A stretch of DNA of 64,000 nucleotides from PALSA-1353 sp050012375 (GTDB lineage Bacteria > Planctomycetota > Phycisphaerae > Tepidisphaerales > Tepidisphaeraceae): assembly GCA_050012375.1 (NCBI GenBank), contig JBEKHH010000010.1, positions 1-64,000 of the forward strand. Direction: 5' to 3'. Below the pieces are notes generated by a model. The model was not told where the DNA came from and did not search any database. It was given only the letters and a program-made list of their open reading frames with translations. Shown here in pieces: positions 49,782 to 58,851 of the stretch. Each line of letters opens with the position of its first letter. The stretch's first letter is position 1. The position numbers and the translations under genes were made by a program.

Positions 49782-52055
49782 ATGACCTACGAATTGCCAT
49801 TGGCGTTCGGGCTTATTTCGCCGCTGTTTTTCTGGGCGGGGGCGGGGCTGATTTCTCTTCCGATCCTGATTCACATCCTCAATCGGCGGCGGTTCACGGT
49901 GGTTTCGTGGGCGGCGATGGAATTTCTGCTGCGCGCGATGAAGAAAAATCGCCGGCGGCTGCGGTTTGAACAACTGATCCTTCTGGCGACGCGGTGCGCG
50001 GTTTTGCTTTTGCTGGGTCTGGCGCTTTCGCGGCCGCTGGGATGTCAGGACAGCAGTTTTGCGGAATTGGCCGGGCGGCGAACGGGCCTTCATGTGCTGG
50101 TCATCGGCAACGGTTATTCGATGGCGTACGAAGCGGGCCGGGCGGGGGCGCGGACGCATCTGGATCAGGCCAAGATCATCGCCAAGGCGCTGATTCATCG
50201 GCTTTCGTCGGGCGGCGAATCGGTTGCGATCGTCACGGCATCGTCGCCGCCGAGGGAAATCATCGCTTCGCCGATTTACGATCTGAAATCGGCGGAGGAG
50301 GCGGTGGACCGGATCGAGCAATCGTGGGGGGCGACGGATGAGGCCGGGGCGCTGTCGCTGGCGCGGGACATCGCGCAGCGCCAGCCGGGCAATAGCAATA
50401 AGAGTTTGTACCTGATTGACGATTCGACGCGCGTGGCGTGGGAATCGCAGGGGGATGTGATGCGGCAACTCGGGGCCCAACTGGCGGATTTGTACAAATC
50501 CGGGATCACGCATTTCAATCTTGGCCAGCCGGGGCAATGGAACCAGGCGATCGTGGGATTGACGCCGGCGGACTCAATGATCAGCAGCCGTTTCGCGGCG
50601 AATTTTGTGGCGGACGTGCGCGGATATGGCCCGGCGGTTACCGAGCCGAAGCTGGTGGTGAAGGTGGATGGGGTGGCGCTGGCGCCTGGGGCGGTGAATG
50701 TCAGTGCGACGGCCGCGGCGTCGCCGCAGACGATTACGGCGAACCATCTGGCCGGGGGCATTCACGTGGTGACGGCGTCGCTGATAAGCGACAATCGATT
50801 GCCGGTGGATGATGTCCGATTTCGCGTGATCGATGTTGTCAGCCAGCTTAAAGTTCTCATTGTCGAAGGGGAGCGCGGCGTTGGAGGACAAGGCTCCAGC
50901 GGGGCGTTTCTTGATGCGGCGCTGAATCCGACCGGCTCGAACCCGGCGGGGGGCGGCAAGCCGGGCGGGTATGTGGCCACGGAGCGCATCAGCGACCTGG
51001 AACTGGGGAACAAAGTTCTGGGCGATTATCGGTGCATTTGTCTGTGCGGCGTGGGAGAGATTCAGGAAACGGCGGCCGCTCAGTTGGAACAATACGTTCG
51101 ACAGGGCGGGACGGTGATGGTGTTCATGGGGGATCCGGTGACGGCGGAGAATTACAACGCGACGCTGTACAAGCATCATCTTTTGGCTGGGCCGCTGACG
51201 AAGCGGATCACGGTTTCGGGGGACGAGGCGCCGCGGCGGTTCGATTTCAATCCGCATCGGCCGCTGAATCGGCTGCTGGCGGATTTTCAGAACCAGGAAG
51301 ACACGGGGATGGAGTCGGCGGAGATTTACAGTTATTGGCAGATGGATCTGGCGGCGGGTTCCGGGGCGGAGCGGGTTTTGAATTTTTTGCCGCCGGATCA
51401 TGCCGCGAATCAGCCGGAGGACCCGGCGATTACCGTTCATATGCTGGGGGCGGGGCAGGTGGTTTTCTATGCGACCAGCGCCGATCCGAACGCGGAATGG
51501 ACGACGTTCATGCCGCACCCGGCCTATCCGGCGCTGATGCACATGCTGCTGTTGGGGACGACGAGCAGCGGCGATTCGTGGATGAACATCAGCGTGGGGA
51601 ATCGGCTGCTGATTCCGCCGCCCGTTCAACTGACCGGGAATCCGGTGCTGAGGGACGCCGCTCAGGTTGAATATCCGATGGAGCTACAGACGATTTCGGA
51701 CGGCAAATCGGCTTTCGATGGGCAGGCGGCGTATGTGAGCCAGCCGCTGGAGAAGCCGGGGGTTTATTCGCTGTCCACCGGGGCTGAAGAATACAAGATC
51801 GCGGTGAATGTACCGGCGGCGGAGGAAGCGGATGTGAGAACGATTGACGACGCGGAGGTGAAAAAGGCGCTGGGGGATATCGATATGCGCCTGCTGGGGG
51901 ATTCAGTTCCGGCGCAGGCGGATATGGCGGAACAGGGGAAGGATTTAGGGTGGGGATTTATGGGTGTTGTTTTGGTTTTGTTGGGGCTGGAATGTGTTAT
52001 GGCGATGCGGTTTGGGCATCATAATAGAACGCGCTCCCCTTCGGGTCGCGGCTAA
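49782..52055 (+). CDS. BatA-N-terminal VWA-like membrane protein (degenerate MIDAS)
   Basis: ATG 49782 (MTYELPLAFGLISPLFFWAG) gives 757 residues. The N-terminus is the BatA domain (GLISLPILIHILNRRRF and VSWAAMEFLL) with two membrane helices. A VWA-like domain follows in which the MIDAS position reads GNGYSM rather than DxSxS, so metal binding is doubtful. A long extracytoplasmic region then leads to a final helix near the C-terminus (MGVVLVLLGLECVMAM). The last residues, TRSPSGRG, are encoded by the 27-bp repeat at 52031, which also supplies the stop codon. Confidence 0.8.
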   Translation: MTYELPLAFGLISPLFFWAGAGLISLPILIHILNRRRFTVVSWAAMEFLLRAMKKNRRRLRFEQLILLATRCAVLLLLGLALSRPLGCQDSSFAELAGRRTGLHVLVIGNGYSMAYEAGRAGARTHLDQAKIIAKALIHRLSSGGESVAIVTASSPPREIIASPIYDLKSAEEAVDRIEQSWGATDEAGALSLARDIAQRQPGNSNKSLYLIDDSTRVAWESQGDVMRQLGAQLADLYKSGITHFNLGQPGQWNQAIVGLTPADSMISSRFAANFVADVRGYGPAVTEPKLVVKVDGVALAPGAVNVSATAAASPQTITANHLAGGIHVVTASLISDNRLPVDDVRFRVIDVVSQLKVLIVEGERGVGGQGSSGAFLDAALNPTGSNPAGGGKPGGYVATERISDLELGNKVLGDYRCICLCGVGEIQETAAAQLEQYVRQGGTVMVFMGDPVTAENYNATLYKHHLLAGPLTKRITVSGDEAPRRFDFNPHRPLNRLLADFQNQEDTGMESAEIYSYWQMDLAAGSGAERVLNFLPPDHAANQPEDPAITVHMLGAGQVVFYATSADPNAEWTTFMPHPAYPALMHMLLLGTTSSGDSWMNISVGNRLLIPPPVQLTGNPVLRDAAQVEYPMELQTISDGKSAFDGQAAYVSQPLEKPGVYSLSTGAEEYKIAVNVPAAEEADVRTIDDAEVKKALGDIDMRLLGDSVPAQADMAEQGKDLGWGFMGVVLVLLGLECVMAMRFGHHNRTRSPSGRG

Positions 52056-52057
52056 AC
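52031..52057 (+). repeat. 27-bp dispersed repeat, copy 3, supplying a C-terminus and stop
   Basis: Identical to 38145 and 43645. Here the repeat is inside the 3' end of the BatA-like gene: RSPSGRG and the TAA stop are read from it. The next gene starts 8 bp after the repeat. Confidence 0.8.
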
Positions 52058-52064
52058 GGCGGCG

Positions 52065-54518
52065 ATGCGGCGATTGTTTGAAATTATTCTCGGCCTTCCC
52101 AGCGGCTTTCTTAGCCGGGCGGGCCATTTTACGCTTCAGTTTAATCCTAGCTGGCCGTTGCAGCAGTACGTTGGGGGCGCGGCGGTGTGGAACTTTGTTC
52201 TTGTTATAGCGGCGCTGGCCTTGGTGTTTGCGATCTATCGACGCGAGGGGCGGACGGGCCGAATGCGCGTGGCGCTGGGTGTTCTGCGCGCGGCGTTGCT
52301 GGGCCTGACGCTGCTGCTGCTGAATCGGCCGGTGCTGACGCTTGGGCAGGCCCGCCGCGAGCCGTCAGTTCTAGCTATGCTGATCGACGACAGCATCAGC
52401 ATGAAGGTGAAGGATGTGACGGCGTCGGATGGAAAGCCGCTCAGCCGGCTCGACGCGGTGATCGATCTTCTAGGCGGGGAGGATGGGAAGCTGCTTTGGC
52501 GGCTGGCGGCGGTTCACGATGTGCGCATTTACGATTTCAGCCGGGGACCGAAGGAGATTGCGGACATTTCCGGGCCGACCACTCGAAGCGCGGATACGGG
52601 GATCGACCGGGCGATAACGGCCCTGCGCGATCTCAAGCCGGAGGGAAACGGGACGCAGGTGGTTTCGTCATTGATGTCCGTGCTTGAGGATTTGCAGGGG
52701 CGGCGGCTCGCCGGGATTGTGGTGCTGACCGATGGGCGCGAGACGCCGGCGCAGGCGCCGGCGGATGCGATTGCGGCGGTGAAATCCTTTGGCGTGAATA
52801 TATTTCCCGTGGCCGTGGGTTCGGATCACATGCCTAAGAATATCGCCGTGCAATCGGTTACGTTTGAAGACACCGCGTTCGTGGATGATTTCACGAACCT
52901 GCATGTCACGCTCCAGGCCTCGGGATATGAGGCGAATCATCCGATTGCGCTGGCGCTGCTGCGGCAGAGCAAACAAAACGGCCAGACGGTGAACGTGCCG
53001 GTTTTGGATGACGCCGGGAACGAAATCGCCAAAACGGTGTACGCGGCGGATGACAAGCCGTTTGAAGCGGATTTGCAGTTCAAGCCGACCAGCGGCGACA
53101 TTCCGGTTGCGAACCTTGTTGTCGAGGCCAAGCCGCAGCCGGGGGAAATGGATGAATCGGGCAATTTTCATCCGGCCCGGTTGGACGTGCTGGATGACAA
53201 TATTTCGGTGCTGTACGTCGATGGATATCCGCGATGGGACTATCGGTATCTGAAGAACAGCTTGCTTCGCGATCGGACGATCAAGGTCAGTTGCCTGCTG
53301 ACGAGCGCGGACCCCTCGTTCCGGCAGGAAGGGAGCGATGATCCGAAACGGCCGCAATATCAGAATTCGTGGCGAATCACGGCGTTTCCGGAATCGATGG
53401 ATCGGCTGCTGGATTATGACGTGGTGATTCTGGGGGATGTCGATCCGCGGCAGTTCACGGACGCGCAGTTGCAGATGATTTCGGATTTTGTGAGCAAGAA
53501 GGGGGGCGGGTTTGCGATGGTGGCGGGGCCGCGGTGGTCGCCGCAGAGTTATCGCAATACTCCGATCGAATCGCTGTTGCCGGTGATCATCACGCGCACG
53601 GAAGCGGACGATGGGCGGAGCAGCATCACGCAGGGATTTCGGCCGGTGCTGACGCGGGCGGCGGCGCACTATCCGATTTTCCGGTTCTTCGCCGACTGGG
53701 AAGCGAATGAGGAATACGTCAAGAATCATTTGCAGCCGATTTTCTGGTATTGCCGGGGCGCGATGATCAAGCCGGGGGTGGGGATCACGCTGGCGGAGCA
53801 TCCGACGGACTTGGGGCCGGACGACCACAAGGCGCCGATCCTGGTGATCGGAACGTACGGGACGGGGCGGACGATTTTTTCGGCGATCGACGATTCGTGG
53901 CGATGGCGCTATTACACCGGGGAATCGATCTTCAACACGTATTGGGTGCAGCAACTGCGGTATCTGGCGCGTGGAAGGAAAATCGGGCAGCGGAAGATGA
54001 CTTTCACGGCCGACCGCGATGTGTATGAATTGGGCAAGCAGGTGACGATCCAGCTTGAGCCGCTGTCTCCGGATTTGATTCAGCAACTTTCGCCGCCGGT
54101 GTCCGTCCAAATCATCGACGACGCGACGGGGCAGGCGGTTCGGCGGCTGGATTTGCAACGACAGGACCCGTCGAGCGCGGTTTACAGCGGAGCTTTCACG
54201 GCGGATCAGATCGGGCAGTTCACGGCGAAATTACCCCATCTGACGAGCGAAGATTCGAGCGTTTCGTTCAAGGTGGCGACGCCGGATATGGAGCTTCGCG
54301 AGCCGCGGGTGGATGCGTCGTTTTTGAACCGTTTGGCCACTGACGCGGCGATTCCGCTGGCGGAGGCGGGCCCGAGGCTTGCGGCGATTCGATCGGCGGC
54401 AAAGATCATTCCTGTCGATACGACGCAGCCATTGTGGGATGCTCCGCTGGTTATGGTCGTTTTCGTGACGCTTATCACCATAGAATGGATCGTGCGTAAG
54501 ATGGTGGGGTTGCTCTAG
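52065..54518 (+). CDS. Large VWA-domain membrane protein (intact MIDAS)
   Basis: ATG 52065 starts an 817-residue protein with N-terminal helices at about 40-58 and 70-90. A VWA domain follows with an intact MIDAS motif in MLIDDSISMKV (DxSxS) and the strand LAGIVVLTDGRETPAQ. The middle is a beta-rich extracytoplasmic region with a GATase1-like segment (VLYVDGYPRWDYRYLKNSL). A C-terminal helix (ALVMVVFVTLITIEWIV-like) follows. It is the second VWA partner of the MoxR/DUF58 pair, 9 bp after the first, and the two may dimerise. Confidence 0.82.
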   Translation: MRRLFEIILGLPSGFLSRAGHFTLQFNPSWPLQQYVGGAAVWNFVLVIAALALVFAIYRREGRTGRMRVALGVLRAALLGLTLLLLNRPVLTLGQARREPSVLAMLIDDSISMKVKDVTASDGKPLSRLDAVIDLLGGEDGKLLWRLAAVHDVRIYDFSRGPKEIADISGPTTRSADTGIDRAITALRDLKPEGNGTQVVSSLMSVLEDLQGRRLAGIVVLTDGRETPAQAPADAIAAVKSFGVNIFPVAVGSDHMPKNIAVQSVTFEDTAFVDDFTNLHVTLQASGYEANHPIALALLRQSKQNGQTVNVPVLDDAGNEIAKTVYAADDKPFEADLQFKPTSGDIPVANLVVEAKPQPGEMDESGNFHPARLDVLDDNISVLYVDGYPRWDYRYLKNSLLRDRTIKVSCLLTSADPSFRQEGSDDPKRPQYQNSWRITAFPESMDRLLDYDVVILGDVDPRQFTDAQLQMISDFVSKKGGGFAMVAGPRWSPQSYRNTPIESLLPVIITRTEADDGRSSITQGFRPVLTRAAAHYPIFRFFADWEANEEYVKNHLQPIFWYCRGAMIKPGVGITLAEHPTDLGPDDHKAPILVIGTYGTGRTIFSAIDDSWRWRYYTGESIFNTYWVQQLRYLARGRKIGQRKMTFTADRDVYELGKQVTIQLEPLSPDLIQQLSPPVSVQIIDDATGQAVRRLDLQRQDPSSAVYSGAFTADQIGQFTAKLPHLTSEDSSVSFKVATPDMELREPRVDASFLNRLATDAAIPLAEAGPRLAAIRSAAKIIPVDTTQPLWDAPLVMVVFVTLITIEWIVRKMVGLL

Positions 54519-54571
54519 GGAAGGCACGGAGGCACGAAGGGACGGAGGCACGAAGTGGAAGTGGAGTTGGT

Positions 54572-57500
54572 ATGCCGCCTGTTGCATTGATGCATACTTT
54601 GGAATCGCTGCGGCGGCGGGTTCGTCTTCTAAGCATGTTGTATGGGGCGGGGTTTGTCGTCGCGGCTGGGGCGGGGCTTCTGCTGGCGACCGTTCTTTTG
54701 GATTATCTGCTCAATTTGCCGCCGATTCCACGGATCGTGCTGATGCTGGCGGCGCTGGTGTGCCTGGTGCAATTTTTGGCGCGTTGGGTGGCGCGGCCGG
54801 CGATGGCGCGGTTAGGGCTTTCGGATGTTGCCGGCCGGCTCGAACTCGCATTTCCGGATTTTCACGATCGGCTTCGCAGCACGGTTGATTTCGTCACCAA
54901 GGGGACGCCCGGCTCGGAACTCATGAAGAGCCGGGTAATTGCCGAAGCCACGGAATTGGCTGATCGATTTGATCTCAACAGCGCGATTCAGACCAAGCCG
55001 GTGTGGGAATCGTTCGCGGCGGGCGGGGGGGCGATTGCGGTTCTGATTATTCTGGGGGTTATGGCGGGCCAGGATTATCTTTCGCCGGCCCTTTCGCGAT
55101 TGATCAGTCCGTTCGGCGCGAATCCCTGGCCGAAGCGCGTGGAGATCGAAATGGCGGCCGATCTTCCGCAGCGCGTGCCGGTCGGCCGGCCGGTGGATGT
55201 TCGGATTCGATTGGTTAAAGGGGACAAGCCTTCGCGTGAGGCGCGGGTTTATTACCGGTACGGGGACGGCCGGATCGAATCGGAAATCATGTCGCGGGGC
55301 GCGGATGGGGTGTATTCGGCGAGCCTGGATGCTCGGCTGGATGCCGGGTCGAGCAGTGATCTGATGCCGGTTTGGATCGAATCCGGGGATGATTCCACAC
55401 CGCGCCGGACGATTACGATCGTGCAGCGTTTGGCCGTTACGTCGGCGCAATTGGTGGTGCAGGCGCCGCCGTATGCGAACGAGCCGCCTACGACGGTTCA
55501 ATTCGATTCCACGCCGGCAACGGTTACCTATGGATCGAGCCTGACGATGAAAGTGACGTTCAACAAGGAGCTTGATCCCGGGCGTTTGGCGTACATCTCC
55601 GCCGGCGAGCAGGCGGGTAAGTTGCCCCAGATCGCCTGGGAAGCGCCGGTTGGTTCGACGGTGTTGGGTCATTGGGTGGCGCGGGATTCGGCGGCGTTCC
55701 AGATCCATGCGATGGATCGTGATGGGTTCGCCAACGCGGATGGGACGGAATTTCAGTTGATCGTTCGGCCGGATCAGATGCCGTCGGTGCAGATTACCCG
55801 GCCGGCGCGTAACGAGGAATGCACGCCGCAGGCGGTGATCCCGCTCCGAGCCGTTGCTGAGGCGGATTACAGCATTAAATCATTGAAGCTGGTGGTTAAT
55901 CGCCTGGGGGAGAAGCCGGCGCCGCTCTGGACGATCGATCTGGTCAGCAACGGACAATCGACGTATGGGATGGGTTGGAACCGGCTGGAATCGGCGGGGG
56001 ATCGGCGGCGCTGGCAGTTGGATTATCCGTGGGATTTGGCCAAGCTCGCGACCGCGGCGGCGCTCAAGCCGGGCGACGTTTTGGAATACCATCTTGAAGC
56101 GCAGGACAATTTCGCGTTCGAGGGGAAATACCACGATGTCGTTTCGAGCGGGAAGTATCGCATTATTCTCATGAGCCAGGAGCAGTTCAGCGCGCTGATG
56201 AGCGATCTGGTCGGCCAGGTGCGCCAGCAGATCAAGGACATTGGCAACACGCAGCGGAGCCTGAAGGGGGAGACGGAAGATTTGCATCATCAGACGCAGT
56301 CGCAGGCGCAATTCAGCCGGGCGGATCGGGCGCAGGCGCAGGAGATCGTGGCTCGGCAGGCGACGGCGGCTTCCCAGGCGAAGCAGGCGGCCGAGAAGTT
56401 GGATGCGCTTGTGGCTCGGATGAATGAAAACCGATCGACGGCGCAGGAATTGAAGGAGACGGCGGGGAATGTCCGCGATGATTTGAATCAAGTGGCGGAG
56501 CATCCGATGAAGGATGCGGCCGCGCAGGTTGACGAGGCGAGAAGTCAGAAATCCGATCCGCATGACGATCCGGCCAAGCAGCGGCGGCAGGCGGATTCGC
56601 GCAATGCGCGGCTGGCGGCGGCGGAGGCGAATCAGCAGGAGGCGGCGGATCGGCTCGATCAAATGGTTGCAAAGATGGGCGATGCGGGCTGGCTTTCGCA
56701 GGCGATCCAGCAGCTTCACGAGATATTGAATCAGCAGCAACAGATCAGCCAAAAGAGCAACGACGTCGGCATCCGAAATCTGGGCAAGACGCCGGATCAG
56801 ATGCAAGAGCCGGATCGCAAGGCGCAGCAGGCGAATGCGGATGCGCAATCGGCGCTGGCGGAGAAGACGTCGAAGGCGGTGGATCAGATGCAGAAGACGG
56901 CGGATCAGCTCCAGAAGACGGATGCGGCGGCGTCGCAGGCGATGCAGCAGGCCGCGCAGACCGGGCAGGAGCAGAACGTCGCGGCGCAGATGAAATCCGC
57001 GGCCGAGGCGCAGCGGCAGAACCAGCAGGCCAGCGCTCAGCAGGCACAGGCGCAGGTGGAAATCGGTTTGCAGATGATGATTCACCAGTTGGAGGAGGCC
57101 CAGCGGCGAAAGCTGGAAGCGCTGGCCCGGCAACTGGCGGACATTCAGGAGCAGATCAAGAACCTTCTTCGCCAGCAGGGCGGGATCAATTACGACAATC
57201 TGGCGTTGCGAGGGGATGCGGCGCTGAAAAAGGTCGATGCGAAGGTGATCGATCATCTGCTGGAGTTGGCGGAGCGGATCAAAGCTCACCTTCCGCCGAC
57301 GCCCGATCTGGACACGCAGGGCCGGTTGCAGCGGCAAACCGAGCGGAATACGCGAGGGGCGTCGAAATCCGCTGAATCCCTGCCGGATGGAGCGGCGATC
57401 GTTTCCGATCTCAATCGCGCGGCCGATCGGATGGGACGGGCGATCACCGCATTGGAGGATGATGCGGATGAGCAGACGGCGAGGAGTTCGGTCGAATCAC

Positions 57501-58837
57501 GTTTGGCGGCGGCTTATGATCCGCCGCAGGTTGAGGCGCTGGCGGCTTTGGAAAAGGCCAAGGAGCTGATCGATCAGCAGGCCGCGAAAAACAATCAGGC
57601 GCTGAACGATCAGAAGAAGGACTCGATTCGGGCGGCGTATCAAAAGATTTTGGAAGCGCAGAAGAAGATCGATGCCGATACGGCGGCGCTCGACAAGGCG
57701 CCGCGTTTGGCGGATGGGCAGCTTGGGCATCGTGATGCGATCCTTCTGGGGCAGCTTCCGCCGCGGCAGGATGTGCTGGCCGATCTGACCGCCAAGCTTG
57801 AGGACGATCTGTCGAGCTTGAACAGCATTGTGTACGTCTGGGCGAACCATGACATCGTCGAATCGATGAGATCGGTTCGGCAGGAATTGGCCAAACCGCA
57901 AACGGATATTGTGACGCAGGCGGAGCAGACGCGGATCGAGGAGCAAATCCAGGCGATGATCGACAGCCTGTCGGTCAAGCCGAAGGAAATTCCGTTTGCC
58001 ATAAAGGAAGGCGCGGGAAGCGGCAGCGGCTCGGGCCAACAGCCGCTGCCGACCGAGGCGGAACTTCGCCTTCTCAAGCGCTTGCAGGAGGCGGTGAACA
58101 AGGCCACCGTCACGATCAGCCGGAAGGGCGACAATCAGGCCCCGGCGCTGGTGGGCCTCGGCGGGCGGCAGGGGCAGTTGCGCGATCTTCTCGATCAGCT
58201 TCTCCAGAAATCGAGCCACGGCCGGACGAAGCTCGGTCCGGAGCCCGATCCGAAAGACAAGCTTCCCGAGGAAGCTTCTTCGGAGAACATCGACGACCAG
58301 GAGCTGACGCAGGGTTTATTGCAGGGGGACGCTTCGCCCGAGCCCGACCAAGTGAAGAACGACGTCAACCTCATCGGCCAGCGCATGGGCCGATCTCGCC
58401 AGCGACTGGCGCTGAGTCACGATCCAGGGAAAGTGACGCAGGAGATCCAAAGCAGAATCTTGCAGAACCTGGATGCGCTGATCGACGCGGCGCGGGTGCA
58501 GGAAGCCGAGAGCAAATCGCAGCCAAGTCCGCAGCCGCAGCAGGGCGCCCAGCCGGGCGATGCGCAGGCGAACACCCAGGCCCACAACAACAACCCGAGC
58601 GGCCAGAAGGCCAAGAGCGCCGGTAGCACGCCGGCGCAGGTGAGCGTCGCCGGACATGACGTGGATACCAGCGGCACTCCGACGACGGATATCACGCAGA
58701 GCCTCAAGGAATGGGGAGGTTTGTCGCCGCGGCAGCGATCGGCCGTCATTGAGGCCGCCAGCGAAAAGCCGGTGCAGAAGTTCAAGGAGTTTATTGACGA
58801 ATACTATCAGGCGCTGGGCAATCGGCCGGCGCAGTAA
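54572..58837 (+). CDS. DUF4175-like giant membrane protein with long coiled coil (1421 aa)
   Basis: Two N-terminal membrane helices (about 22-42 and 50-70) precede RLELAFPDFHDRLRSTVDF, the DUF4175-type signature region. A third helix near 150 follows, then a beta-rich middle (about 195-530). From about 540 to 1000 the sequence is Gln/Ala/Lys/Glu-rich with heptad-like spacing (QMQKTADQLQKTDAAASQAM), a long coiled coil. The C-terminal 300 residues are acidic and Gln-rich. Such proteins are standard members of MoxR operons in planctomycetes and alphaproteobacteria and probably form an envelope-spanning scaffold. The preceding gap is 53 bp. Confidence 0.8.
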   Translation: MPPVALMHTLESLRRRVRLLSMLYGAGFVVAAGAGLLLATVLLDYLLNLPPIPRIVLMLAALVCLVQFLARWVARPAMARLGLSDVAGRLELAFPDFHDRLRSTVDFVTKGTPGSELMKSRVIAEATELADRFDLNSAIQTKPVWESFAAGGGAIAVLIILGVMAGQDYLSPALSRLISPFGANPWPKRVEIEMAADLPQRVPVGRPVDVRIRLVKGDKPSREARVYYRYGDGRIESEIMSRGADGVYSASLDARLDAGSSSDLMPVWIESGDDSTPRRTITIVQRLAVTSAQLVVQAPPYANEPPTTVQFDSTPATVTYGSSLTMKVTFNKELDPGRLAYISAGEQAGKLPQIAWEAPVGSTVLGHWVARDSAAFQIHAMDRDGFANADGTEFQLIVRPDQMPSVQITRPARNEECTPQAVIPLRAVAEADYSIKSLKLVVNRLGEKPAPLWTIDLVSNGQSTYGMGWNRLESAGDRRRWQLDYPWDLAKLATAAALKPGDVLEYHLEAQDNFAFEGKYHDVVSSGKYRIILMSQEQFSALMSDLVGQVRQQIKDIGNTQRSLKGETEDLHHQTQSQAQFSRADRAQAQEIVARQATAASQAKQAAEKLDALVARMNENRSTAQELKETAGNVRDDLNQVAEHPMKDAAAQVDEARSQKSDPHDDPAKQRRQADSRNARLAAAEANQQEAADRLDQMVAKMGDAGWLSQAIQQLHEILNQQQQISQKSNDVGIRNLGKTPDQMQEPDRKAQQANADAQSALAEKTSKAVDQMQKTADQLQKTDAAASQAMQQAAQTGQEQNVAAQMKSAAEAQRQNQQASAQQAQAQVEIGLQMMIHQLEEAQRRKLEALARQLADIQEQIKNLLRQQGGINYDNLALRGDAALKKVDAKVIDHLLELAERIKAHLPPTPDLDTQGRLQRQTERNTRGASKSAESLPDGAAIVSDLNRAADRMGRAITALEDDADEQTARSSVESRLAAAYDPPQVEALAALEKAKELIDQQAAKNNQALNDQKKDSIRAAYQKILEAQKKIDADTAALDKAPRLADGQLGHRDAILLGQLPPRQDVLADLTAKLEDDLSSLNSIVYVWANHDIVESMRSVRQELAKPQTDIVTQAEQTRIEEQIQAMIDSLSVKPKEIPFAIKEGAGSGSGSGQQPLPTEAELRLLKRLQEAVNKATVTISRKGDNQAPALVGLGGRQGQLRDLLDQLLQKSSHGRTKLGPEPDPKDKLPEEASSENIDDQELTQGLLQGDASPEPDQVKNDVNLIGQRMGRSRQRLALSHDPGKVTQEIQSRILQNLDALIDAARVQEAESKSQPSPQPQQGAQPGDAQANTQAHNNNPSGQKAKSAGSTPAQVSVAGHDVDTSGTPTTDITQSLKEWGGLSPRQRSAVIEAASEKPVQKFKEFIDEYYQALGNRPAQ

Positions 58838-58851
58838 TTCGGATTCGCTTC

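Noticed and set aside
55880..57337. Long minus-strand frame rich in Leu and Arg
   Set aside because: Antisense to the coiled-coil coding region of the DUF4175-like protein; it comes from Gln/Ala-rich codons read backward.
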